Positions 1 to 10,465 of a stretch of 64,000 nucleotides of DNA are shown here, in pieces. Each line of letters starts with the position of its first letter. Within the stretch, counting starts at the first letter, position 1. Where the stretch lies: positions 32,580 to 96,579 of the forward strand of contig JAPLAO010000141.1 in assembly GCA_026393245.1 (NCBI GenBank). The letters are read 5' to 3'. The notes beneath the pieces are model-generated. The model saw only the letters and a program-made list of their open reading frames with translations. It did not search any database and had not been told where the DNA came from. A program made the position numbers and the translations under genes. This DNA comes from Mycobacterium sp. (GTDB lineage: Bacteria > Actinomycetota > Actinomycetes > Mycobacteriales > Mycobacteriaceae).

Positions 1-777
1 CGGTGCGTCGATCCGCACCAGTTCGCCGGAGCGCAATTGGTAGACCTCGTTGTTAAAGAAGTCGACCGCGCGGTAGACCATCGTGCGCTCGTAGCCGGGT
101 GTCCGGTCCACACCCGCCGAGGCAATAACATCCGTCGGTGATCCGGTGAACAGCGTCTGCGCCTCGGCCAGTGGTTCGCCGCGCCGCCAGCGCTTCACCA
201 CCCGCGGATAGCCGGACTCCGTCAGTGACCCGGGACCGAAGTCGGTTCCGACCAGCAGGGTGTCGTGGTCGGACCACGAGACTCGTGATTTAGCCTCATC
301 GAGTGCAAACCCGCTCACTACGAAAGTTCTTGTGCCCATATCGAATTCGCGCACCACGGCCGCATCTGACCCGCCTCGGGACAGCGAGATCAGCGCCAGC
401 GTATGGTCGGGCTCGATCACGTCGGCGCCGGCCCACACCCAGTTCTCCGCATCGGTGCGGGCTAACTCGTCGACGTCGATGATCACGTCCCAGTCGGGGC
501 TCTGGTCGCGATAGCTCGCCAGCGTCGTGCGTCGCCACAGACCGCGCGGGTTGGCCGCGTCGCGCCAGAAGTTGTAGAGGTATTCGCCGCGGCGGCGCAC
601 ATAGGGGATCCGGGTGTCGGTGTCGAGGATCGCCAGCGCCTCGGTGCGCATCTGCTCAAATCGCTCATCGCTGAACTCTGCGGTGGTGGTCTCGTTGCGC
701 TCACGCACCCAGGCCAGGGCGGCGTCGCCGTCGATATCTTCGAGCCACAGGTACGGGTCGTCGGCCATGCCCGCCAT
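1..777 (-). CDS. Prolyl oligopeptidase family protein, N-terminal part (gene runs off the window start)
   Basis: Reverse-strand reading from ATG at 777 (or 768): MAGMADDPYLWLEDIDGDAALAWVRERNETTTAEF..., typical S9 peptidase N-terminus; open to position 1. Reference-order equivalent Rv0457c. Confidence 0.8.
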   Translation of the reverse strand, partial: MAGMADDPYLWLEDIDGDAALAWVRERNETTTAEFSDERFEQMRTEALAILDTDTRIPYVRRRGEYLYNFWRDAANPRGLWRRTTLASYRDQSPDWDVIIDVDELARTDAENWVWAGADVIEPDHTLALISLSRGGSDAAVVREFDMGTRTFVVSGFALDEAKSRVSWSDHDTLLVGTDFGPGSLTESGYPRVVKRWRRGEPLAEAQTLFTGSPTDVIASAGVDRTPGYERTMVYRAVDFFNNEVYQLRSGELVRIDAP

Positions 778-824
778 TATCGTCGGAGCGATGGTGTGGG
801 GAGCGGTAGTGTGAACTGCGTTAC

Positions 825-1358
825 ATGCTCGCACGGCAGGAGGCGCAAATGGGGCAGATGGATACGGCCTCGAGCCCGCCACCGCGCGCGTTGATCACGG
901 TCGCCGCGGCCGAACTGCTGCACCGTCTGCGAGACCAGCACGGGCCGGTGATGTTCCACCAGTCCGGCGGCTGCTGCGATGGTTCGTCGCCGATGTGCTA
1001 CCCCGACGGCGAGTTCATCGTCGGCGACCGCGATGTGCTTCTCGGCGTCCTGGAGGGCGCCCCGGTGTGGATTTCCGGCCCGCAGTTCGAGACCTGGAAG
1101 CACACCCAGTTGGTGATCGACGTAGTGCCGGGTCGCGGTGGAGGCTTCAGTCTGGAGGCACCCGTGGGTCTGCGTTTCCTCAGTCGCGGACGTGCGTTCA
1201 GCGCCGCGGAGGTCGACTCTCTTGCCGGTGTCCCGCCGCTGACCGGTGCGGACTACGAGAGAGGCGCCAGGGCCCCGGTTCGTACCGATCTGGTGGTGGC
1301 CGACGGTGTCGACGCCTGCCAAATACCTGTTCGGCACGCCGAAGCTGTTCAGCCATAG
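825..1358 (+). CDS. DUF779 family protein (Rv0459-like)
   Basis: ORF with FHQSGGCCDGSSPMCYPDGEF and WKHTQLVIDVVPGRGGGFSLEAP motifs. Confidence 0.85.
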   Translation: MLARQEAQMGQMDTASSPPPRALITVAAAELLHRLRDQHGPVMFHQSGGCCDGSSPMCYPDGEFIVGDRDVLLGVLEGAPVWISGPQFETWKHTQLVIDVVPGRGGGFSLEAPVGLRFLSRGRAFSAAEVDSLAGVPPLTGADYERGARAPVRTDLVVADGVDACQIPVRHAEAVQP

Positions 1359-1388
1359 ACGGCTAACCGGCCGGTAGCGTTAGCAATC

Positions 1389-1667
1389 GTGATTCCGCTG
1401 CCTCGGGCATGGCTGCTCACAAGCGCGTTACTCCTGGGCTGCGTCTCCGGTCAGATCGCCGCCGTGGTGGCCAAGCTAATGGTCGACTCGACCGTCCGTC
1501 CCGATCTCGTCGTGGCCTTGGTCGTCGGATTGCCGAGCTTGATCGGGCTGGCTCTCGTGCTGTCCTCCGGTCGCCGTTGGGTGACCACACTGGGCGCATT
1601 CGTGCTGGCGATGGCGCCGGGTTGGCTGTCGGTGCTGCTGCTGATCCAGGTGGTCTCCGGTGACTGA
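1389..1667 (+). CDS. Small membrane protein (Rv0460-like)
   Basis: Hydrophobic 92-aa ORF, GTG start, overlaps next ORF. Confidence 0.65.
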   Translation: MIPLPRAWLLTSALLLGCVSGQIAAVVAKLMVDSTVRPDLVVALVVGLPSLIGLALVLSSGRRWVTTLGAFVLAMAPGWLSVLLLIQVVSGD

Positions 1668-2280
1668 CATCGCAGATCCCACCACCGGGTCCCAACTGAC
1701 GCCGATGTTCGCCACCGGCCCGCACGACACCCTGGCACCCGACTCCCTGGCACCTAACACCCTGGCGCCTAACACCGAGCCTCACTCGGCGCCGATCTTC
1801 GATACCGGCCCGCATCCGAATCCGTTGCGGGCCGAAGAGCCGTTGCCGGCCGAAGAGCCTGTGCCGCAGGAATTCAGCGAACCGGAACCCGTCTTCATCG
1901 ACCCAGCCGATACCGTCGACGTATCCCCGCGGTGGGTGCCCGCGCGACCGGTGGTGGTGCCCGGTTCGTATCAGTTCGTGAGTCGCTGGAGGTTCGCGCT
2001 GATCCTGATCGGCGTGTGGGTGGTGTCGGCAGCGGCCGGGCTCGGTCTCTACCACTGGTGGTACTCCGCGTTGGACAAGACCGTGCCGGTGGCCGGCATT
2101 CTGGGATATCTGGTCGTCTGCATGGTGGTCAGCCTGCTGGTCTCCCTGGTGCCCGACCGGCCCCGGGTGACGGCCCTGGCCATCGTCTTGATGGCGGCGC
2201 CGTTGGCGTCGACGGCGGCAGCCGCGATACTCCACGGCGCCTATTACTTCGAATGGATCGCCCGCCCCGCAATCGGCTAG
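1660..2280 (+). CDS. Membrane protein with Pro/Glu-rich repeat N-terminus (Rv0461-like)
   Basis: 206-aa ORF; LAPDSLAPNTLAPNT repeats followed by several TM segments. Confidence 0.7.
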   Translation: MTDIADPTTGSQLTPMFATGPHDTLAPDSLAPNTLAPNTEPHSAPIFDTGPHPNPLRAEEPLPAEEPVPQEFSEPEPVFIDPADTVDVSPRWVPARPVVVPGSYQFVSRWRFALILIGVWVVSAAAGLGLYHWWYSALDKTVPVAGILGYLVVCMVVSLLVSLVPDRPRVTALAIVLMAAPLASTAAAAILHGAYYFEWIARPAIG

Positions 2281-2293
2281 CTAGGGTAGCGAC

Positions 2294-3688
2294 GTGACTC
2301 ACTATGACGTCGTCGTCCTCGGCGCCGGACCCGGCGGATACGTCGCCGCGATCCGCTGCGCGCAACTCGGCCTGAACACCGCAATCGTCGAACCCCAGTA
2401 CTGGGGCGGAGTCTGCCTCAACGTGGGCTGCATCCCCTCCAAGGCACTGCTGCGCAACGCCGAGCTGGCGCATATCGTGACCAAAGAAGCCGCGACGTTC
2501 GGCATCAGCGGTCAGGTGAGTTTTGACTTCGGCGCCGCTTTCGACCGCAGCCGCAAAGTCGCCGACGGCCGCGTAGCCGGGGTGCACTTCCTGATGAAGA
2601 AGAACAAGATCACTGAGATTCACGGCTACGGCCGGTTCACCGATGCCAACACACTGACCGTCGATCTCAACGGAGGCGGTACCGAGACCGTCACCTTCGC
2701 CAACGCGATCATCGCCACCGGCAGCAGCACCCGGTTGATCCCCGGCACTGCACTGTCGACGAACGTCGTCACCTACGAGGAGCAGATTCTGACCCGGGAA
2801 CTGCCCGGGTCGATCATCATCGCCGGCGCTGGGGCGATCGGGATGGAGTTCGCCTATGTGTTGACCAACTACGGCGTCGACGTCACCATCGTTGAGTTCC
2901 TGCCGCGGGCGCTGCCCAATGAGGACGTCGAGGTCTCCAAGGAGATCGAGAAGCAGTACAAGAAATTGGGCGTGAAGATCCGCACCGGGACCAAGGTGGA
3001 GTCGATCACCGATGACGGATCCGTGGTCACCGTGGTCGTCAGCAAGGACGGTGTGACCGAGGAACTCAAGGCCGACAAGGTCATGCAGGCCATCGGCTTC
3101 GCACCCAACATCTCCGGCTTCGGGCTGGAGAGCACCGGCGTCGCACTGACCGATCGCGGCGCTATCGCCATCGACGACTACATGCGCACCAACGTGGGGC
3201 ACATCTACGCCATCGGCGACGTCACCTCTAAATTGCAACTGGCCCACGTGGCTGAGGCGATGGCCGTGGTGGCCGCCGAGACCATCGGCGGTGCCGAGAC
3301 CATGACGCTGGGTGACTACCGGATGATGCCGAGGGCGACGTTCTGCCAGCCGCAGGTCGCCAGCTTCGGGCTGACCGAACAGCAGGCGCGCGACGAGGGC
3401 TACGACGTGAAGGTGGCCAAGTTCCCGTTCACCGCCAACGGCAAGGCGCACGGATTGGCCGACCCGACCGGGTTCGTCAAGGTGATCGCCGATGCTAAAT
3501 ACGGCGAACTGCTCGGCGCGCACCTGATCGGACCGGACGTCTCAGAACTCCTGCCGGAGGTGACGCTGGCGCAGAAGTGGGATCTCACCGTCAACGAACT
3601 CGCCCGCAACGTCCACACCCACCCGACGCTGTCGGAGGCTCTCCAGGAATGCTTCCACGGCCTCGCCGGCCACATGATCAACTTCTGA
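2294..3688 (+). CDS. lpdC: Dihydrolipoyl dehydrogenase
   Basis: 464 aa; [20 protein letters not shown] motif, [16 protein letters not shown] redox-active disulfide, C-terminal [12 protein letters not shown]. Confidence 0.97.
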   Translation: MTHYDVVVLGAGPGGYVAAIRCAQLGLNTAIVEPQYWGGVCLNVGCIPSKALLRNAELAHIVTKEAATFGISGQVSFDFGAAFDRSRKVADGRVAGVHFLMKKNKITEIHGYGRFTDANTLTVDLNGGGTETVTFANAIIATGSSTRLIPGTALSTNVVTYEEQILTRELPGSIIIAGAGAIGMEFAYVLTNYGVDVTIVEFLPRALPNEDVEVSKEIEKQYKKLGVKIRTGTKVESITDDGSVVTVVVSKDGVTEELKADKVMQAIGFAPNISGFGLESTGVALTDRGAIAIDDYMRTNVGHIYAIGDVTSKLQLAHVAEAMAVVAAETIGGAETMTLGDYRMMPRATFCQPQVASFGLTEQQARDEGYDVKVAKFPFTANGKAHGLADPTGFVKVIADAKYGELLGAHLIGPDVSELLPEVTLAQKWDLTVNELARNVHTHPTLSEALQECFHGLAGHMINF

Positions 3689-3692
3689 TGCA

Positions 3693-3962
3693 GTGAAACC
3701 CGCACTCATCGCCGGTATCGGCGGGGTCCTACTGGGTCATGCGCTGTGGCTGATCGGTATCTCGATGGCGACAGGGTCGCCGTCCCGGGGCACCGCTGTG
3801 CTCGTCGTGTCCGTACTGTGCCTGCTTTTCGCCGCCGCGATGGCATACCTGGCCTGGCAGCGATATCAGCGCAGGGAGTTGACCTGGTCGGCGTTTCTGG
3901 CCGGACTGGCGTTCTCGCCTGTGGTCTTCACCGTCATCGTGCTCGGGGTGACCTACCTCTAA
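3693..3962 (+). CDS. Small membrane protein (Rv0463-like)
   Basis: 89-aa hydrophobic ORF, GTG start. Confidence 0.65.
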   Translation: MKPALIAGIGGVLLGHALWLIGISMATGSPSRGTAVLVVSVLCLLFAAAMAYLAWQRYQRRELTWSAFLAGLAFSPVVFTVIVLGVTYL

Positions 3963-4032
3963 TGCACAGACCCTGATTCATCCTCAGCTTGTGCCGTGCG
4001 GGCGCCGCCGATGTCACAGCCCTCCCCTATTA

Positions 4033-4048
4033 TCGAAAGTATGTTCGA
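4033..4048 (+). promoter_or_regulatory. Putative LexA/SOS box overlapping the start codon of the DUF222/HNH gene
   Basis: tcgaaaGTATgttcga versus the mycobacterial SOS box TCGAAC-N4-GTTCGA: one mismatch; ATG lies at 4041. Confidence 0.65.
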
Positions 4049-5447
4049 CTTTTTGGGTGGCTCCGATGCGGGTCTCATCGATGCGATGGGTGCTGCCGCC
4101 CGCACCGAGTCGGCCGCGGTGGCGCAGCGGCTGGCCGCGGTTGGCGAACTGTACGCCCGCCGGGCCGTCGAGTGGGCGGAGCGCGAACTGTGGTGCGCCG
4201 ATCCGTTCGAAGCCGTGGCGGCCGAGGTATCCGCCGCGCAGAACATCAGTCGGGGGCGCGCCGGTAGCCAGATCCGCTACGCGCGTGAGTTACGGGAGCA
4301 CCTGCCTCGGGTCGCTGCGGTCTTTGCCGCCGGGCAGATCGACTTTCGAGTGGTCTCGATGATCATCAACCGGTCGTCGAATGTCGAGGACTCTGCGATG
4401 CCGAACGTGGATGCCGCACTGGCTCGGCTTTCGCCGAAGTGGATGAAACTCTCGAATTCCAAGCTCGCTGATCGCCTCGACTTCGTGATCGCGAAGTTCG
4501 ACGCCGACGGTGTCCGGGTTCCGCCGGAGATCGACGACAAACGCTATGTCGACGTCGGTCCGACCACACCGGGGATGGCCGGCATCTGGGCCAACGTGCA
4601 TGCGGCTGACGCGGCCGCGTTCGATCAGAAACTTAATGCACTGGCGGCCACCGTCTGCAAGGACGACCCCCGCACAACGATGCAGCGCCGAAGCGACGCG
4701 GTGGGGGCACTCGCCGCCGGTGCCGACCGCCTCATGTGTGCGTGCGGTTCATCGGACTGCCCCGCGATCGGTGCCGGCGGCGTTGCACCGGTAGTCATTC
4801 ACCTGCTCGCCGAGCAGGCCACAGTCGAGGCAACCGGAACCACGCCCGGTTACCTACCCGGTTTCGGCATCCAGCCCGCCGAGGCGGTTCGGGGCATCGC
4901 GGCGACCGCCAAGCTCAAGCCGCTGGCGGTTCCCGGCGAGGGCGCGGCGCCGGGCTATCGGCCGCCGGCCGCGCTGTCTGAGTTCATCCGGTGGCGCGAC
5001 CTCACGTGTCGTTGGCCGGGTTGCGATGCGCCGGTCTGCGATATCGACCACACGGTGCCCTATCCCGCCGGTCCGACCCGCGCCTCCAACCTCAAACTCT
5101 ACTGCCGCCTCCATCATCTGGTGAAGACCTTCTACAGCGGCCCGGACGGCTGGACCGAGAGTCAAACCACTGACGGCACAGTGATTTTCACGTCCCCGAC
5201 CGGTCATCGGTATACCACCGAACCGGCAGGCGCCCTGCTGTATCCGGCCTTGTCCACGCCGACCGGAACACCTGACGTGTCGGCAGGCAACGGACCGCCC
5301 GCCCCGAACCGTGGGCTTGCGATGCCGACCCGGAAGCGATCCCGCGACGACGATCGCCGGGACCGCATCACACGCGAGAGACGAGTGCGGGCCGCAATTA
5401 ACGCCGCGGCCCACCGCCCGCCACCTAGCGAACCGGCACCGTGTTAG
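4041..5447 (+). CDS. DUF222 + HNH endonuclease domain protein (13E12/REP13E12 repeat family)
   Basis: MFDFLGGSDAGLIDAMGAAARTESAAVAQRLAAVGELYARR...; C-terminal FIRWRDLTCRWPGCDAPVCDIDHTVPYPAGPTRASNLKLYCRLHHLVKTF (HNH). ORF also open upstream to 3996. Confidence 0.93.
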   Translation: MFDFLGGSDAGLIDAMGAAARTESAAVAQRLAAVGELYARRAVEWAERELWCADPFEAVAAEVSAAQNISRGRAGSQIRYARELREHLPRVAAVFAAGQIDFRVVSMIINRSSNVEDSAMPNVDAALARLSPKWMKLSNSKLADRLDFVIAKFDADGVRVPPEIDDKRYVDVGPTTPGMAGIWANVHAADAAAFDQKLNALAATVCKDDPRTTMQRRSDAVGALAAGADRLMCACGSSDCPAIGAGGVAPVVIHLLAEQATVEATGTTPGYLPGFGIQPAEAVRGIAATAKLKPLAVPGEGAAPGYRPPAALSEFIRWRDLTCRWPGCDAPVCDIDHTVPYPAGPTRASNLKLYCRLHHLVKTFYSGPDGWTESQTTDGTVIFTSPTGHRYTTEPAGALLYPALSTPTGTPDVSAGNGPPAPNRGLAMPTRKRSRDDDRRDRITRERRVRAAINAAAHRPPPSEPAPC

Positions 5448-6001
5448 TCGGGGAAGTCCATCGGCACCCGAAGCGTCGCCAATATCGCCGCGATGGTGTC
5501 GTAGTGGCCAGCCAGCGCGCAGAACTCGATTATCTGTTGCGCACTCAGGTGCATCGAGAGTACGGCGAATGTCTCGTCGGAAACTTCCCGATCGACGACG
5601 AACTCGTCGACCGCCCGCAGCAGGGCACATTGGCGGTCGGTGAGTCCGGCTGAGTCCGGGCCCGCAAAGATGCTGTCCTGGGTGGCGGCGTCCAAGCCGC
5701 GGGACCGCGCCAACCGGCGATGCTGCTGCAGTTCGTATTCCGAGCCACGCAGATGCCCGACCCGCAGGATGACGAGTTCGGTGTCGCGCTTGGGCAGTTT
5801 GCCCCAATTCAGCAGCACGCCGGAATATGGCAGAAAGGACAGGAATAGCAGCCTGTGCCGGCCCAGCGTGGTGAACAGGTGCATCTCGGGCGCCCGGATG
5901 GAACGCGCAGCGATCCGGGAGATAGTCCAGTTCAGCAGTCCGAGCTCGCGACGTCCGCCGGGACGAATACGCGCCGGTGAACCGCCGAAAGTCTTGGCCA
6001 T
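5444..6001 (-). CDS. Carboxymuconolactone decarboxylase/AhpD-like protein (Rv0464c-like)
   Basis: 185 aa, LGRHRLLFLSFLPYSGVLLNWGKLPKRDTELVILRVGHLRGSEYELQQHRRLARSRG; 4-bp convergent overlap with the DUF222 gene. Confidence 0.85.
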   Translation of the reverse strand: MAKTFGGSPARIRPGGRRELGLLNWTISRIAARSIRAPEMHLFTTLGRHRLLFLSFLPYSGVLLNWGKLPKRDTELVILRVGHLRGSEYELQQHRRLARSRGLDAATQDSIFAGPDSAGLTDRQCALLRAVDEFVVDREVSDETFAVLSMHLSAQQIIEFCALAGHYDTIAAILATLRVPMDFPD

Positions 6002-6061
6002 TCCGACAGGCTACCGATGCTGTTGTTGGCATCAACTGGGCGTTTTGGCATGATCGCCCCA

Positions 6062-6925
6062 ATGGCTACCGACTCAACGGTTATCGACTCTGGGGCTATC
6101 GACTCTGGGGGCAACTACGCGACGGCCGATACCGGTCTGGCCAAGGCGTTGATGCCCGTACCCGATGCGCACCCCGGCGTATTCGAACGGCAGTGGCATT
6201 TGCGGGCCGGGGACAGCGACCGGCTGGGTCGGCTGCGCCTCGACGGGGCCGTCCGACTCATCCAGGACATGGGCCAGGACCATCTGCGGGAGGGCGGGTT
6301 CGACGACGTCCACCCGCTGTGGATCGTCCGGCGCACGATGGTCGACATGATCAGCCCGATCGAGCTCAAGGACACGTTGCGATTGCGCCGCTGGTGCTCG
6401 GGCGCCTCCAACCGGTGGTGCGAGATGCGGGTACGGATCGAGGGCCGCAGGGGTGGACTGATCGAGTCCGAGGGGTTCTGGATCAATTTCAATCGCGAGA
6501 CCCAGGGACCGGCCCGCATCGCCGACGACTTCATGGAGGCGCTGCTGCGGACCACGGACGTCGACCGACTGCGCTGGAAGGCTTACCTCAAGGCCGGATC
6601 GCGTGCGGACGCCGACGAGATCCGCGAATTTCCCATCCGGGTCAGTGATATCGACCTGTTCGATCATGTCAACAACTCGGTCTACTGGAAGGTCGTCGAG
6701 GAGTTCCTCGAGCCCAATCCCGAACTGCTCGATGCGCCTTTGCGGGTGACGATCGAGCATGACGCCCCCATCGCGTACGGCGACAGGTTGGAGATTCTGT
6801 CGCACGTGTACCCGCCCGGATCCACCGACAAATTCGGACCCGAACTGACCGACCGCACTGTTGGAACGCTCACCTACGTGGTGGGCGAGGAGACGAAAGC
6901 GGTCGCGTCGATCTTCCCGATCTGA
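6062..6925 (+). CDS. Acyl-ACP thioesterase-like protein (Rv0466-like)
   Basis: Hotdog-type ORF; N-terminus carries short repeats (TVIDSGAIDSG); DIDLFDHVNNSVYWKVVEEFLEPNPELL. Confidence 0.82.
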   Translation: MATDSTVIDSGAIDSGGNYATADTGLAKALMPVPDAHPGVFERQWHLRAGDSDRLGRLRLDGAVRLIQDMGQDHLREGGFDDVHPLWIVRRTMVDMISPIELKDTLRLRRWCSGASNRWCEMRVRIEGRRGGLIESEGFWINFNRETQGPARIADDFMEALLRTTDVDRLRWKAYLKAGSRADADEIREFPIRVSDIDLFDHVNNSVYWKVVEEFLEPNPELLDAPLRVTIEHDAPIAYGDRLEILSHVYPPGSTDKFGPELTDRTVGTLTYVVGEETKAVASIFPI

Positions 6926-6970
6926 GGGTCATCAGGGACAGTGATAGCCGAAGCGACCGAAAGAGATCAC

Positions 6971-7834
6971 GTGACTGAATCAGCCATCGAACGGGTCGGC
7001 GTCATCGGTGCCGGCCAGATGGGCGGGGGCATCGCCGAGGTGTGTGCCCGGGCCGGCGTGGACGTGGTCGTCTTCGAGAGCACCGAGGCGCTGGTCACCG
7101 CAGGCCGAAACCGCATCTCCACGTCGCTGGAGCGTGGGGTCAGCGCCGGCAAGATCACCGAGCGCGAACGTGACAGCGCGGCCGACAAGTTGCGGTTCAC
7201 CATCTCCCTGGCCGACTTGGCCGACCGCCAACTGGTAATCGAGGCGGTGATAGAAGACGAGAGGGTCAAAGCCGGAATCTTCAGCCAGCTCGACGAGATC
7301 ATCGCCGACCCCGATGCGGTGCTCGCGTCGAACACCTCGAGCATCCCGATCATGAAGCTCGGCGCGGCCACCAAAAACCCCGGCCGCGTGCTGGGTCTGC
7401 ATTTCTTCAATCCGGTGCCGGTGCTGCCGCTGGTGGAGTTGGTGACGACGCTGGTCACCGATGAGGCTGCGGCCGCGCGCACGGAGCAGTTCGCCGCCTC
7501 GGTGCTCGGTAAGCAGGTGGTGCGCTGTTCGGACCGCTCTGGCTTCGTCGTCAATGCCCTGCTGGTGCCCTACCTCCTGGCGGCCATCCGGATGGTGGAG
7601 GCCGGGTTCGCCACCGTGGCCGACGTCGACAAAGCCGTCGTCGCGGGCCTTTCCCACCCGATGGGACCGTTGCGGCTATCGGATCTCATCGGCCTGGACA
7701 CCATCAAACTCATCGCCGACAAGATGTACGAGGAGTTCAAGGATTCGCAGTACGCCGCGCCGCCTCTGCTGCTGCGTATGGTCGAAGCGGGTCGACTAGG
7801 CAAGAAGTCGGGTCGAGGCTTCTACGAGTACTGA
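6971..7834 (+). CDS. fadB2: 3-hydroxybutyryl-CoA dehydrogenase
   Basis: VGVIGAGQMGGGIAEVCARAGVDVVVFE Rossmann motif; SHPMGPLRLSDLIGLDT; GKKSGRGFYEY; ORF open from 6941. Confidence 0.92.
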   Translation: MTESAIERVGVIGAGQMGGGIAEVCARAGVDVVVFESTEALVTAGRNRISTSLERGVSAGKITERERDSAADKLRFTISLADLADRQLVIEAVIEDERVKAGIFSQLDEIIADPDAVLASNTSSIPIMKLGAATKNPGRVLGLHFFNPVPVLPLVELVTTLVTDEAAAARTEQFAASVLGKQVVRCSDRSGFVVNALLVPYLLAAIRMVEAGFATVADVDKAVVAGLSHPMGPLRLSDLIGLDTIKLIADKMYEEFKDSQYAAPPLLLRMVEAGRLGKKSGRGFYEY

Positions 7835-7885
7835 ACTAGAATCCATGGAGCGTTATGTCGGAGCGAGATTGTGAAGGGTAATTAG

Positions 7886-8764
<879 letters not shown>

Positions 8765-8779
8765 TTAGGCCCGGTTTGA

Positions 8780-9652
8780 TCAGGCGCCAGCCAGCTTCTT
8801 CTTCTCAGCCTCGACGTCGAAGGTTGCGGGGGGCCAGGTGAGTTTCATAGCTGTGAGCGCTTCGATGAGAAGTTCGGTGACGGCCAATTGGCTGTACCAC
8901 TTCTTATCGCAGGGCACCACGTACCACGGCGCATAGTCCGTCGAGGTTCGATCCAGTATCGTCTGATAGGCCTCCTGGTAGGCGGGCCACAGTTTGCGCT
9001 CGTCAAGATCGCGCGGGTTGTACTTCCAGTACCGGTCGGGCCGGTCGAGCCGCTCGGCCAGTCGGCGCTTCTGCTCATCGAGCGAGACGAACATCGCCAC
9101 CTTGACCACTGTGGTGCCCGACTCGACGAGCTCTTTCTCGAAGGTGTTGATCTCGTTGTAGCGGCCTTCCCAGACGTCGCGGGGCACCAGATCATGAACC
9201 CGCACGACGAGCACGTCCTCATAGTGCGAGCGATCGAACACCCCGATGTGGCCCGCCGGCGGCAGTGCGTTGTTGATCCGCCACAGGTAGTGGTGCGCAC
9301 GCTCCTCCTCGGTGGGCGGCCCGAATCCGGTGTAGCGGATCCCCATCGGGTTGGTGCCGCCCAGGACGTTCTTGACGATGCTGCCCTTGCCGGCGGTGTC
9401 CATCCCTTGCAACACCAGCAGCAGTGAACGATTGTTGCCGCCCTTGCCGTCGGCATAAAGCGACTCTTGCAGGCCGGCCAGGCGCTCGTTGCGTTCGGCC
9501 TGAATCTCGGCCGCGGCAGCGCGTTTACCGGTGAAACCGGGGCTGGCGTCGGTGTCGATATCGGCGATCTTGTCGCCGGTTCGGAAGCGCAGAACCGTGT
9601 GCGGCTCGTGAGTCCACTTCGATGGCAGGTCGGTCGACGTCGGATCGTTCAT
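8780..9652 (-). CDS. Polyphosphate kinase 2 family protein
   Basis: LLLVLQGMDTAGKGSIVKNVLGGTNPMG Walker A; FDRSHYEDVLVVRVHDLVP; RPDRYWKYNPRDLDER. Confidence 0.92.
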   Translation of the reverse strand: MNDPTSTDLPSKWTHEPHTVLRFRTGDKIADIDTDASPGFTGKRAAAAEIQAERNERLAGLQESLYADGKGGNNRSLLLVLQGMDTAGKGSIVKNVLGGTNPMGIRYTGFGPPTEEERAHHYLWRINNALPPAGHIGVFDRSHYEDVLVVRVHDLVPRDVWEGRYNEINTFEKELVESGTTVVKVAMFVSLDEQKRRLAERLDRPDRYWKYNPRDLDERKLWPAYQEAYQTILDRTSTDYAPWYVVPCDKKWYSQLAVTELLIEALTAMKLTWPPATFDVEAEKKKLAGA

Positions 9653-9669
9653 AGCCGAAGACTAGGCGA

Positions 9670-10401
9670 CTACACCCCTGAATTGGGCGGCAATGCCGAC
9701 GGCACGATCGGGGAGGGGTGCGGGTCGGACGTGAACTTCGCCAGCGATCCGCCCGCTTCGACGATGCCGCACAGCGAACTCCAGCACATCATCGTCAGGT
9801 AGCCGATGAGATCCTCGGTGCTCATCCGTGGGTGCGACATCCAGGAGTGCGTGGCCAACTGCACGCCGCCGACGATCATGAAGGCCCAGGGCTCCACCCC
9901 GTGGGTGTCCATGCCGACCATCTGCATCCGTTGGCGCAACACCAGGGCCAGCATCCGGGCGATGATCTGCTCGGAATCAGCGATGACCTTGTTCTTGCTG
10001 GCTGAGCCGTTCGCCATGACGAATCGGTAGGGCTCGGGCTCGGCTGCGACGGTCTCGACGTAGGCCCGGATGATTTCGTGGGTCAGGTCGTAGCCGTCGA
10101 GGTCGGTGGACAGCGCGGCTGCCAGGTTGGGGATCAGCGTGGTCTGTGCGAACCGCATCATGACGGCAGTGGTCAGGTCGTTCTTATCGACGAAGTACCG
10201 GTAGAGGACAGTCTTGGACACACCGATATCGGCGGCCACCTCGTCCATGCTGATATCGCGGCCCCGACGGCGGATGGCATCGAGGGCGCCGTCGACCAGT
10301 TCGGTACGCCGCTCCACCTTGTGCCGGTGCCAGCGGCGCTTGCGCCCGTCTGTCTTCACGACACGGGGGCCGCTGTCCGGTATCACGATCGTCGGGTCCA
10401 T
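9670..10401 (-). CDS. TetR family transcriptional regulator (Rv0472c-like)
   Basis: LVDGALDAIRRRGRDISMDEVAADIGVSKTVLYRYFVDKNDL HTH; ATG at 10401 preferred over the upstream ORF start at 10491. Confidence 0.88.
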   Translation of the reverse strand: MDPTIVIPDSGPRVVKTDGRKRRWHRHKVERRTELVDGALDAIRRRGRDISMDEVAADIGVSKTVLYRYFVDKNDLTTAVMMRFAQTTLIPNLAAALSTDLDGYDLTHEIIRAYVETVAAEPEPYRFVMANGSASKNKVIADSEQIIARMLALVLRQRMQMVGMDTHGVEPWAFMIVGGVQLATHSWMSHPRMSTEDLIGYLTMMCWSSLCGIVEAGGSLAKFTSDPHPSPIVPSALPPNSGV

Positions 10402-10465
10402 ACCATCTCCAACGGGGAGTCTACGGGCAAACGGTCCAGGGTCGCCTGACGCGTGACCGTCGGCC

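Noticed and set aside
2129-3523. 464-aa - strand ORF opposite lpdC
   Set aside because: Antisense ORF typical of high-GC coding DNA; no recognisable domain.
4041-5447. Group II intron or homing endonuclease interpretation of the HNH gene
   Set aside because: DUF222 N-terminus and 13E12 layout fit the mycobacterial family; no intron or intein signals seen around it.
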